18,848 bases of DNA from GBS-DC sp037442365 (GTDB lineage: Bacteria > Armatimonadota > Fimbriimonadia > Fimbriimonadales > GBS-DC), in NCBI GenBank assembly GCA_037442365.1, contig JBBIQK010000056.1:1-18848 (forward strand). The letters run 5' to 3'. Made by a program: the position numbers and the translations under genes. The notes under the pieces were generated by a model. That model was not told the DNA's origin and did no database searches. It saw only the letters and a program-made list of their open reading frames with translations. Positions within the stretch are counted from its first letter, which is position 1; every line of letters starts with the position of its first letter. Positions 1 to 7,768 of the stretch are shown piece after piece.

Positions 1-2
1 TT

Positions 3-86
3 GGCGAGTGTGTCGGCTTCGGTGTCCAAGAGTTGTCGCAGGATGTTCTCCAGCTGTTCAGTAGGTGTCAGTTGCCGTTGTGCATG
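3..86 (-). CDS. Possible N-terminal fragment of an unidentified protein, running off the window edge
   Basis: The minus strand is open from about position 86 to the window start and reads as a plausible protein (…QLTPTEQLENILRQLLD…, amphipathic and Glu/Leu-rich). A TAG stop lies at 89-87. No ATG or GTG opens this frame; a CTG at 74-72 or a TTG at 29-27 would have to serve. An ATG at 85-83 is in another frame and stops after five codons. It could be the start of a gene divergent from the sigma operon, a decayed remnant, or chance. I do not recognise a family. Confidence 0.22.
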
Positions 87-143
87 CTAAGATTGTAGCC
101 CAAAAGGGCTTAAATTGATGCCAATGAAACCCAGAATTTTCGA

Positions 144-151
144 GGTATAAT
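144..151 (+). promoter_or_regulatory. Putative -10 box of the sigma/CHAT operon
   Basis: GGTATAAT contains a perfect TATAAT (146-151), 33 nt before the sigma factor ATG, which predicts a leader of roughly 27 nt containing the Shine-Dalgarno GAGGG (175-179). No convincing -35 hexamer is visible at 16-18 bp spacing. The GG just before the hexamer recurs at the other promoters called here. Confidence 0.55.
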
Positions 152-184
152 AGGAAATCAAGAAACGAAAGTGCGAGGGTAGAA

Positions 185-1036
185 ATGTCTCTGGAGTCTT
201 GGGACGAGATTCAACAGCTCGTGGAAAAGATCAGGGAATCTGCGTGTTGCGATGAAGAGCAGGCTGGGCTTGAAGCGCTCTACACTCGCCTGTTCGATCT
301 GCTCCGCCCGCAGGTGCGTTCCATGATGCGCACGCTTACACGCGACCAGAGCCTGGTGGACGATCTGACCCAGGACGTTTTGGTGCGTCTGTGGAAAGCA
401 TTGCCGCACTACAATCCGAAGATTGCCCCCTTCAAACACTGGTTGGGGCGCGTGGTGATTAATCACGCCTACAATCAGCTGAATCGGCACAACCGCATCG
501 CGCGTCATGAGGTGCGCGAATCGGAGTGGTTTGAGCCAGACGCTGAGGATGCAACGCCGACAGCCTTTGAGCAAGCCGCTGCGCCCGACTCGAACCCGGA
601 CGAGCAGCTAGGCGAGCGTGAACGGCTGGAGCTGATTCTGGCGTGCGCACGCGAAGCGCTCAGCGATGATGAGTATCTGGTCTGGCTTGAGCAGGTGGTC
701 AACGGCTCGTCGTATCGCGAGATTGCTGAACTCATGGATTGTAGCGAGAATCGCGTGCGACAGACGATGTTCCGCGCCCGTCAGAAGGTCGCCGCCGCCA
801 TCGTACTCCACCCCCGAATCCTGAGCGCCGAGGAGATTCACGCCGCGATTGCGCGATGCATGCATTCCGAGGAGCCTCTCACCGAATATGAACTTACACT
901 GCTGCAACAGACCGTGCAACGTGATGGGCGACGCAAGCCTCCGGGGTGGCGACAGCAGGCTCTCTTCCGCCAGGCATGTGTGAAGGTCCTTGCACATTTA
1001 CTAGGATGCCTTATTCTATCGCTTGCAATCCTATGA
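185..1036 (+). CDS. ECF-like RNA polymerase sigma factor with hydrophobic C-terminal tail
   Basis: A sigma-70 family protein of 283 residues that should direct RNA polymerase to a dedicated set of promoters. Region 2 spans about residues 30-102, with the core-binding DDLTQDV at 59-65 and F-x-H-W-L at 83-87. Region 4 spans about 152-205, with the helix-turn-helix YREIAELMDCSENRVRQ. The linker (105-145) is long and acidic. Compared with a standard ECF factor of around 190 residues there is an extra C-terminal stretch of about 78 residues, ending in a hydrophobic run (about 266-283) long enough to dip into or cross a membrane. The ATG is supported by GAGGG five bases upstream. It is the first gene of the operon; the anti-sigma-like gene follows after 16 nt, a normal sigma/anti-sigma arrangement. 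The family call is firm; membrane attachment is inference. Confidence 0.9.
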   Translation: MSLESWDEIQQLVEKIRESACCDEEQAGLEALYTRLFDLLRPQVRSMMRTLTRDQSLVDDLTQDVLVRLWKALPHYNPKIAPFKHWLGRVVINHAYNQLNRHNRIARHEVRESEWFEPDAEDATPTAFEQAAAPDSNPDEQLGERERLELILACAREALSDDEYLVWLEQVVNGSSYREIAELMDCSENRVRQTMFRARQKVAAAIVLHPRILSAEEIHAAIARCMHSEEPLTEYELTLLQQTVQRDGRRKPPGWRQQALFRQACVKVLAHLLGCLILSLAIL

Positions 1037-1052
1037 CAGAGGAGGCAGAACA

Positions 1053-2291
1053 ATGAAAACCCTTTCGCAAGCAGGAGAGATGACCATGATCCAAACGCCA
1101 ATAGAGCGACAGCTTGGAGTGCGTCTGCGCAATGCGCCGATTGGCGAGTGCCTGACATTCGAACAGTTTGTTGAGCTGGCACGGCGCGGGCGGCGCGCTC
1201 CAGACTATCACAGGCAGATGGCACATATTGTGTCGTGTCATGAATGCCGCTGCGCGTACCTTCAGATGCGGGCGATTTTGCAGGCGCAGCGTCCCAGCCT
1301 CATGCACTGGCTGAACCAGCTGTCCGCGCCGCGCCTGCCCCAGTGGGCGCTGGCGACGGGATTCGCGGGCGTTGTGTTTGCGTTCGCGGTGTGGGCGCTC
1401 TACCCCAGACCAGCCAATCAGCCACAAATCGCCGCAAACAGCCCCTCATCACAGCGTCCGCAGCTGGCGCAGAAACCGACCAACCCCACCCCGAACACGG
1501 CAGACAAGTCGAGTAATCCGCAGGGGAGCGTGTCGCCACCGCAGCGTCCGCAGCTGGCGCAGAAACCGACCAATACCCAATCCAAGGAGGGACATGCAGA
1601 CAATACTCCCCGAAACCATGGTGGCTCTGGTACGCTGTCTCCGCAGCCGCCAACGGAACCTCATGGTCAGGACAAGTCTCCAGACACGACTCCACCACTG
1701 CAGCGCGAGCTGGCGCAGGTTGGAAGCGCCCTCACGCAGGGCGCCGAGTCGATGAGCCGCTTGCTGGCGTCGCTGGCGCAGGGCGGCGTGACGCGTAGCA
1801 GTAGGGCGGCGAAGGGGCAGCAGATTACAGTCATCCAGCCCACTCTGAGCGAGACCACGCTGCTGGAAGAGACCACGCTGACGCTCCAGTGGTCCCCTGT
1901 CGCTGGCGCGAGTAAATACACGGTGGTCGTCCGTGATCGCGATACAGGCGAGACGCTCCTCGAAAAAGAACTGCCTGAGGCGCAGCATCAGCTGCAGCTG
2001 GGGTCCCTGAAGTCGGGCGGCGAGTACGAACTCATTTTGAGCGCGCCACGCGGCGAGCAGGCGACCCTCAAAACCACGCTGGTGTTCCGGGTGATGTCCG
2101 AGTCGCAGCGCACAGATTTGCGCTGGGCGCGCAGCAACGCCTCCCGCGCACCCCTGCTCGCTGCGCTCGTCCTGTATCAACTGGAGCGCTACCGCGAGGC
2201 GCTGGACGCGCTGGAGCGCGCCCAGCAGCGCTACCCTGACGACGAACAGATCCAACGCGCACTGGAACACCTGCGCGCTCAAGGCCGATAA
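1053..2291 (+). CDS. Membrane anti-sigma-like protein: zinc-finger head, TM helix, Pro-rich linker, FN3-like and TPR-like tail
   Basis: Putative partner of the upstream sigma factor. The N-terminal 90 residues carry the zinc-binding anti-sigma signature H-x3-C-x2-C (H58, C62, C65). One hydrophobic helix follows (about 97-116), then a Pro/Gln/Ser-rich linker with an 11-residue unit, QRPQLAQKPTN, present twice (134-144 and 164-174). A beta-rich segment resembling a fibronectin type III fold covers about 262-345 (LTLQWSPVAGASKYTVVV) and a TPR-like helical hairpin about 365-400. The expected topology is head in the cytoplasm and tail outside. ATG 1053 is chosen because GGAGG sits seven bases before it; ATG 1086, preceded by AGGAGAG, is the alternative. 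The protein may hold the sigma factor inactive until its outer part is bound or cut. That role is inferred from motif and neighbours. Confidence 0.78.
   Translation: MKTLSQAGEMTMIQTPIERQLGVRLRNAPIGECLTFEQFVELARRGRRAPDYHRQMAHIVSCHECRCAYLQMRAILQAQRPSLMHWLNQLSAPRLPQWALATGFAGVVFAFAVWALYPRPANQPQIAANSPSSQRPQLAQKPTNPTPNTADKSSNPQGSVSPPQRPQLAQKPTNTQSKEGHADNTPRNHGGSGTLSPQPPTEPHGQDKSPDTTPPLQRELAQVGSALTQGAESMSRLLASLAQGGVTRSSRAAKGQQITVIQPTLSETTLLEETTLTLQWSPVAGASKYTVVVRDRDTGETLLEKELPEAQHQLQLGSLKSGGEYELILSAPRGEQATLKTTLVFRVMSESQRTDLRWARSNASRAPLLAALVLYQLERYREALDALERAQQRYPDDEQIQRALEHLRAQGR
1452..1573 (+). repeat. Two exact 32-nt direct repeats, 90 nt apart, inside the anti-sigma-like gene
   Basis: Copies at 1452-1483 and 1542-1573 are identical and start CAGCGTCCGCAGCTGGCGCA. 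The 90-nt period keeps frame, so each encodes QRPQLAQKPTN in the Pro-rich linker. Perfect identity at DNA level suggests recent duplication or slippage. Confidence 0.9.
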
Positions 2292-2330
2292 TATGCCTTC
2301 TTGTAGGGGGAATCAGGTGAGGTGAACAAG

Positions 2331-3875
2331 ATGCAAAAATGCGACTGGCTTGCGATTGAGAATCTGTGTACAGAAATCTTCGCGCTGGAGCAGGCGGTTT
2401 GCACGGGCGGCGCGCCCGAGTCCGCGTTGCAAGCCCTTTATGCGCAACTTAACGACGCGATGTACCCCGCCGTGCTGGAGATGGCGCGCGCCCTGATGCG
2501 CAATCGACGCGAAGCGGAGCGCATCGCACGTGCATTCTTGGAACGCACACCCCTGATACTGCCGATCTATGCAGAGGGTAAAACCGCATGCGAACACTGG
2601 ATGGGACGTGCCTTCATCGACTTCGTCTACACCACCCTGCCCGACGCTCAAAAAGCGCCCGAAGCCACGTCGCGCCTGATGGCGGATGGACAGCTTCGAG
2701 GCGTGCCCTCCTCAGAAGCGCAACAGCTTCTCGAGCGTGTGCAACGAACACTTTCCCCAGAAGAGTTTCTGGTCTGGTATGACTATGTGATTAATGGCTA
2801 CGCGCTTACGGACATCGCCCCGTTCCTGCAAACATCACTGTCCGAAGCGGAGGAGATGCTCCAGCGTGCGCGACGCAGGCTGTGGGAAAGCATGGCGACG
2901 GATACGAACCGTCGTACCCGTGCGGACATCCTGGGGCAACGCCTGACATGGATTGGTGCGCCAAACGCTTACCCGCACAGCAGTGTTGCGCTGGGTGTTG
3001 CCGACAACGGGATGGTGGTGGGGGTTGCCTTCGCGGAGGAGTATCGCTACAGCGACGCGCGTGGCAACTATCCTGTCTATATCACGGGCGCGTTTCGATG
3101 GCACTCGTATCAGCTGGAGGTGATCGGAGAGCTGGGTGAGAATTGCCAGCCGCATTGCATGATCAGTATCGACGGCAGCGCCGTGTTTATCTCCAGCGAC
3201 GCAGGTTGCCTGTGCTGGACGCATGAGCAGGGTGTGCGCCGCGAGGTCAAGCAGCGGTGTGTCTATGCGATGAGCGCCGACGGCAAGGTGATGGTGGGCG
3301 AACAGGACAGCCGTGCCGTGCGCTGGGTTGGGGACTCCGTCGTCCCGCTTTCGGATGATAGCCCCAGCGCCGCGTATGGCGTCTCCGCCGACGGCAAACA
3401 CATCGTGGGACAGATTCGTCAACAGGCGGTGCGCTGGACGGAAACGGGCGCGCCCCAGCGACTGGGTACTCTGGAGGGCGGCACAAGCGAGGCGCGCGCC
3501 ATCTCGCGCGACGGAACGGTTATCGTGGGCAAGAGCGATGGACGCGCCTTCCGCTGGACGCCCGACGAAGGCATGTGCGCCCTTCGCCCTGTAGAGGGCG
3601 AACTGAGTCAAGCGCATAGCGTCTCGTATGATGGAACCCGTATCGTGGGAGAGGCGCTGGACGACAACGGCGGACTGCTCGCGTTCCTCTGGACGCCCGA
3701 AGACGGGATGCAAGACCTCAACCAGTTGTTTGCGCACCTGCGCGCCGCTGGCGAGCGGCTCGAACGCGCCTACGCGATTTCGCCCAACGGGCGCTACATC
3801 GTCGGCGAAGGCTATTGCCCAGAGACCGACCGCAACGAGGCGTTCATCCTCGACCTAGGCGAATTCTCATGCTAA
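2331..3875 (+). CDS. Degenerate sigma-factor domain fused to HAF-type repeats
   Basis: Two parts are visible (numbering from the alternative GTG at 2322; subtract 3 for the chosen ATG). Residues about 35-190 align with the sigma factor at 185-1036: LSPEEFLVWYDYVINGYALTDIAPFLQ matches LSDDEYLVWLEQVVNGSSYREIAELMD, and RARRRLWE matches RARQKVAA. The DDLTQDV core-binding motif is replaced by AERIARAF, so polymerase binding is doubtful. Residues about 205-515 hold repeats of the form A-x-S-x-D-G-x-x-I-V-G…A-x-R-W-T, typical of HAF (probable extracellular repeat) proteins and likely a beta-propeller. There is no signal peptide or TM helix, so it should be cytoplasmic. ATG 2331 has GAGGTG six bases upstream. 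It may be a decoy, scaffold or sensor that competes for the anti-sigma head; that is inference. Confidence 0.82.
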   Translation: MQKCDWLAIENLCTEIFALEQAVCTGGAPESALQALYAQLNDAMYPAVLEMARALMRNRREAERIARAFLERTPLILPIYAEGKTACEHWMGRAFIDFVYTTLPDAQKAPEATSRLMADGQLRGVPSSEAQQLLERVQRTLSPEEFLVWYDYVINGYALTDIAPFLQTSLSEAEEMLQRARRRLWESMATDTNRRTRADILGQRLTWIGAPNAYPHSSVALGVADNGMVVGVAFAEEYRYSDARGNYPVYITGAFRWHSYQLEVIGELGENCQPHCMISIDGSAVFISSDAGCLCWTHEQGVRREVKQRCVYAMSADGKVMVGEQDSRAVRWVGDSVVPLSDDSPSAAYGVSADGKHIVGQIRQQAVRWTETGAPQRLGTLEGGTSEARAISRDGTVIVGKSDGRAFRWTPDEGMCALRPVEGELSQAHSVSYDGTRIVGEALDDNGGLLAFLWTPEDGMQDLNQLFAHLRAAGERLERAYAISPNGRYIVGEGYCPETDRNEAFILDLGEFSC

Positions 3876-3894
3876 CGCAAAGTGAGGAACACCA

Positions 3895-6800
3895 ATGCAA
3901 AAAAGACTGACAATACTGGTATTTGTGGCAAGCACGCTCATCAGTGGTGGAACGCAGACAGGCGGTTCGCCTGCGCAGGGCTTGCAGGCAACCCTTCAGG
4001 CGGTGGAGCAAGCCATCGAACAGCGACAGTATGCCGAAGCGCTCGAACAGCTGGATAAACTGCGTCCACAGGGGCGCAGGACGATACAGGAGCAAGCCTA
4101 TCTGGTTCACCTGCGTGCGCGAACGCTGCATCGCCTGCGTCGCGAGGAGTCCCTGCAAGAGTGTATCGCCCTCTGGGAGCAAACGCGCCAGACCTATGAG
4201 CGTCTGGGCAATGCGCCGCTGGCGATCGAAGCAACCCTGTCGCTGGCGTTCTGCTACTGGCAAAGCGACCGCCCGCGCGCCCAACAGCTCCTCGATCAGG
4301 TATGGCAACGGCTGCGCTCAGAACAAGCTTCCTCGCTTGAGCTGGCGCAGGCGCTTAGCTTTTGCGCCGCAGACTGGTTCGACGCGCAGGAGTGGTCTCT
4401 CTGTCAGCAGCTGTGGGCGCGCGCGGTCGCAATCCTCGAAGCGCTGGACGATACGCGCAAAGACGCGCTTCTTGCCCAGACACGGTACAATCTGGGTGTT
4501 GTCGCATTGCGGCTGAATCAGCTGGACACGGCAGAGATCTACCTGAACGCCGCGCGCGCCACGCAGGAACAGATAGCCGCCGATACGCCTGCACTGGCAG
4601 CGACTCTGAAAGCGCTGGGCGAACTGATGTACCGACGCAACGCCCTCGATGAGGCGATACAATTGTACCAACGCGCCACACAGCTTTATGCGCAGAATCG
4701 CGACGAGACGCTTGCGCACGCGCAGGCGCTACTGGGGCTGGGGCAGACGGCTCTGCACAAACAGCGATGGAATGACGCGCAAGTTTATTACACCCGCGCA
4801 CATACGATGGCATATGCGGTATCGCCCGAGTCGCGCGAAGCAGCACAGGCGGCGCTCGGGCTGGGCGCCGTCGCCCTCGAGACGGACGACCTGGCGGCAG
4901 CGGAGCGGTGGCTCACACAGGCGACCCAGAGTCGGAATCTTGAGCCAGGCGACCAGATTCAGGCAGCGCATGAACTGGGGCGCCTCGCCCTGCGACGAGG
5001 CGATTTCCAGAAAGCACGCGCGCAGCTCGAGCGTGTCCTTACCGAGCAACGCGCCCTGCCCGACACAGCGTTGAATATCGCACGCACGCGCTACAATCTG
5101 GGCGTCGTGCTATTGGAAATGGGCGACTTTGTGCAGGCACGCGAGCACTATCTGCAGGCGCTGAACATCCGCCAGCTGGAAATCCCGCAGTCCGTCGCGG
5201 TTGCCCATACTCTGGTCGGATTGGGCTGGACGGCATTCTACGCGCGCGATTTTCTGCAGGCGCGCCGCTACTTTGAGCAGGCGCTGGCGACCTACGACGC
5301 AGTGAACGCAGAGCCGATAGACCGCAGCCGTGCGCTGATGGGGCTGGGGTTCGTTGCCACAGAACTGAGCGCATTCAACGAGGCGCAGAGCCACTTCCAG
5401 GAAGCGTTGCGAAGTTTGCGAGCCAGTCGTGCCCAGGACACCGTGCTGTATGCCCATATACTCATCGGACGGGGCAACCTTGCGCTCCGCCGTGGGGCAT
5501 GGGACAGCGCGCTCAGCGATTACAACCAGGCGCAGGCAATTGCAACGGCTCTCCCCAATGCATATCTGCTGCATGCACAGGCGCAGGTTGGGCTGGGCAA
5601 TCTCGCCTTGCGTCAACGCGACCTGAACCGTGCTGAAAGCCATTATGAAGCCGCGCAGAATTTGCTGGAGCCGTTCACCGCTCAATCCCCGCTTGTCGTG
5701 CAGATTAGGCTCAATCGTGCGATTCTTGCACTGGAGATGGGCGATACGGATCGGGCGGCGACGCTGTTTGCGAACGCGCGCGCCGCTGCTGAACGCCTGC
5801 CGCAGTCTGAGCTAACCGCGCGGATCGATTTGAACGCCGCGATTCTGGCGTTGCGCAAGCGCGAGTTTCAGCAGATGCGCGAGCCACTGGAGCGCGCCCT
5901 GAACCAATTGCAACGCCCTGGCGGCAATCCCCTGCTGCTGGCGTACGCGCTTTATCTTCGCGGCGTCCTCTATGCGCAGGAACGAAACGATGCCGCCGCG
6001 CGCACCGATTTCGAGGCGGCGATCCAGCGCTATCAGCAGCTGATGCCCGACTCGTTGTATGTCGCGCTGGCAGAGATGAACCTCGCCAAAATCGATCACA
6101 GGAGCGGGAACGCCTCCCGCGCGCGTGAGCGTCTCCAGCGCGCGCTCCCGATTCTCGAACGCCAGCGTCGCCTCATTTTCGACATAGAAAGTCAGGCTGC
6201 GTTCAGCGAGGACTATTTCGAGGCGTACAGTTTGCTTGCGCTCCTGGAGGCAGAACGCGGGCACCATGGACGCGCGGCGGAGCTTCTGGAACAGAGTCGC
6301 GCCCGCGCGCTGACGGAACAGATTCAGCGCACACGACTGGAGTTGTCCAACGCGCCTGCGGCGCTCGTTGCGTTGCTGCGGCAGCAGCAACAACTGGAAG
6401 CCCAGCAACTGGAACTGCGACGCCAGATTAGCCTGCTGTACGCACAGGCAGAACTGCCTGAAGACGCTGAACGCAACGCGCGTCCGCTCTATGAAGCGCT
6501 GGCGCGCCTCGAAAACCAACTGCAACAGTTGGGGACTGAGTTGCGCACCCGCTTCCCCGAAATCGCGCGCCTGCTCGCGCCGCCCCAGCTCAACCTGGCG
6601 ATTATTCAGCAACAGCTGGCGCCCGATGTCGCCCTTGTCTATCACTCGATGGTAGAGAATAATCTGCTTATCGTCGTGGTCACCCGTCAGGGCGCGCAAG
6701 CGTACTATGGTGTGGTGGACTCGCCTCGCCTGACACGCGCCATCGAGCTGTTCCGCGAAGCAATTCAGAAAGAGGAAGATGCGCGAGTCGTCTCACTGGG

Positions 6801-7656
6801 TGCATGGCTCTACGAGACGCTGATTGCGCCAGTGGCTCCTGCCCTGCAGGGGTTCCAGCGGGTACTTCTCTGCCCCGAAGGCGCGCTGAATCAGTTGCCC
6901 TGGGCGGCGCTGGTGGCGGAGATGCGCAACGAGACGCCCGTCTACTGGATCGAGCGGGTTGCGCTTCATATGACGCCGTCCGTGGGCGTCTATCGCTATG
7001 CTCGCTTGTTGGAGCCGTCCCCCAAGGGGGTGCTGGTAGCGGCAGTTTCCCGATATACCTCGTCGGTAGAGGCGCGTGAGGAAGTCGCTGATGCGCGTAG
7101 AGCTGCACGCAGTAATCTACCTTATGTTGAGCAGGAAGTGAGGAATATCGAGCAACTGTTTGCCGATGCTCAGGTGTTGTTCAATGAAGGGGCACAGCCC
7201 GACCTGATTCGCGAACAGGCACGCATGGCGCGCATTGTTCACTTCGCGTGCCACGCGCGCGCCGATAGCGCCGCGCCGCTTAACTCGATGCTGGAACTGG
7301 GTGTAGACCCGACGCGACAGGTGTCCGCCGCACAGATACTGACGCAGTGGCAACTGCGGGCGGATCTGGTGATGCTCAGCGCGTGCGAGACCGCTGCAGG
7401 TAAAGTGTACCGCTACGAGGGCGTGTATGGACTGGCGCGCGCGTTTCTCGCAGCGGGCGCCAGAAGCGTTGGCGCGACCCTCTGGCAGGTCAACGACGCC
7501 AAAACCGCTGACCTGGTCAGCGCGTTCTACACCGCCTACGCCGTCTCTCGAATGCCCAAAGATCGCGCGCTGCAAGCAGCACAACAGAAGATGATACGCG
7601 ATGGCTCGCCTCCCTACTTCTGGGCAGGGTTCATAATCGTCGGCTATTGCCAGTGA
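3895..7656 (+). CDS. Exported TPR-CHAT (caspase-like) protein
   Basis: A 1253-residue protein. Residues 1-28 look like a signal peptide (charged MQKR, then LTILVFVASTLISGG). About 30-780 is a long array of tetratricopeptide repeats (for example RYNLGVVALRLNQLDTAEIY near 198 and RYNLGVVLLEMGDFVQAREH near 399). A Gln/Leu-rich coiled coil follows (about 820-885), then a CHAT domain from about 900 to the end. The CHAT cysteine-protease pair appears intact: H1120 in HFACHA and C1164 in LSACET, followed by the usual GLARAFLAAGA and SVGATLWQVND blocks. GAGG lies seven bases before the ATG, and the previous gene stops 19 nt upstream. TPR-CHAT proteins usually recognise a partner with the TPRs and cut or signal with CHAT. 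Here the most obvious candidate is the outer part of the anti-sigma-like protein. The substrate is unknown. Confidence 0.92.
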   Translation: MQKRLTILVFVASTLISGGTQTGGSPAQGLQATLQAVEQAIEQRQYAEALEQLDKLRPQGRRTIQEQAYLVHLRARTLHRLRREESLQECIALWEQTRQTYERLGNAPLAIEATLSLAFCYWQSDRPRAQQLLDQVWQRLRSEQASSLELAQALSFCAADWFDAQEWSLCQQLWARAVAILEALDDTRKDALLAQTRYNLGVVALRLNQLDTAEIYLNAARATQEQIAADTPALAATLKALGELMYRRNALDEAIQLYQRATQLYAQNRDETLAHAQALLGLGQTALHKQRWNDAQVYYTRAHTMAYAVSPESREAAQAALGLGAVALETDDLAAAERWLTQATQSRNLEPGDQIQAAHELGRLALRRGDFQKARAQLERVLTEQRALPDTALNIARTRYNLGVVLLEMGDFVQAREHYLQALNIRQLEIPQSVAVAHTLVGLGWTAFYARDFLQARRYFEQALATYDAVNAEPIDRSRALMGLGFVATELSAFNEAQSHFQEALRSLRASRAQDTVLYAHILIGRGNLALRRGAWDSALSDYNQAQAIATALPNAYLLHAQAQVGLGNLALRQRDLNRAESHYEAAQNLLEPFTAQSPLVVQIRLNRAILALEMGDTDRAATLFANARAAAERLPQSELTARIDLNAAILALRKREFQQMREPLERALNQLQRPGGNPLLLAYALYLRGVLYAQERNDAAARTDFEAAIQRYQQLMPDSLYVALAEMNLAKIDHRSGNASRARERLQRALPILERQRRLIFDIESQAAFSEDYFEAYSLLALLEAERGHHGRAAELLEQSRARALTEQIQRTRLELSNAPAALVALLRQQQQLEAQQLELRRQISLLYAQAELPEDAERNARPLYEALARLENQLQQLGTELRTRFPEIARLLAPPQLNLAIIQQQLAPDVALVYHSMVENNLLIVVVTRQGAQAYYGVVDSPRLTRAIELFREAIQKEEDARVVSLGAWLYETLIAPVAPALQGFQRVLLCPEGALNQLPWAALVAEMRNETPVYWIERVALHMTPSVGVYRYARLLEPSPKGVLVAAVSRYTSSVEAREEVADARRAARSNLPYVEQEVRNIEQLFADAQVLFNEGAQPDLIREQARMARIVHFACHARADSAAPLNSMLELGVDPTRQVSAAQILTQWQLRADLVMLSACETAAGKVYRYEGVYGLARAFLAAGARSVGATLWQVNDAKTADLVSAFYTAYAVSRMPKDRALQAAQQKMIRDGSPPYFWAGFIIVGYCQ

Positions 7657-7719
7657 AAAAATGCCTAAATGCCGCGAAAACCCCTAACAAACGGCATCGG
7701 CGGATGGTATGGCAATCCG

Positions 7720-7754
7720 AAGGAGGCTTAACCGCCAGAGGCTCCTTGCCTCTG
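7720..7754 (+). promoter_or_regulatory. Hairpin with upstream SD-like sequence in the leader of the small anti-sigma-like gene
   Basis: AAGGAGG at 7720-7726 is a strong Shine-Dalgarno with no start codon at usable spacing. It is followed by a perfect 7-bp stem CAGAGGC (7736-7742) / GCCTCTG (7748-7754) with loop TCCTT. The loop and its flank (CTCCTT, 7742-7747) are complementary to the SD. The gene start lies 14 nt further on. This could tune translation, or be accidental. Confidence 0.35.
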
Positions 7755-7768
7755 AGCGGAGTGTATCT

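Noticed and set aside
68..85. Minus-strand ATG at 85 behind a TACAAT-like box
   Set aside because: The frame stops after five codons (MHNGN), and it does not connect to the longer open frame, so no leader-peptide claim is made.
1452..1573. Direct repeats considered as a mini CRISPR array
   Set aside because: There are only two copies, both lie in frame inside a coding sequence and encode a protein repeat, and no cas gene is nearby.
3895..7656. Reading the locus as a type III-E CRISPR (Craspase) island
   Set aside because: Only the TPR-CHAT and sigma components resemble it; there is no gRAMP/Cas7-11, no repeat array, and the CHAT protein carries a probable export signal.
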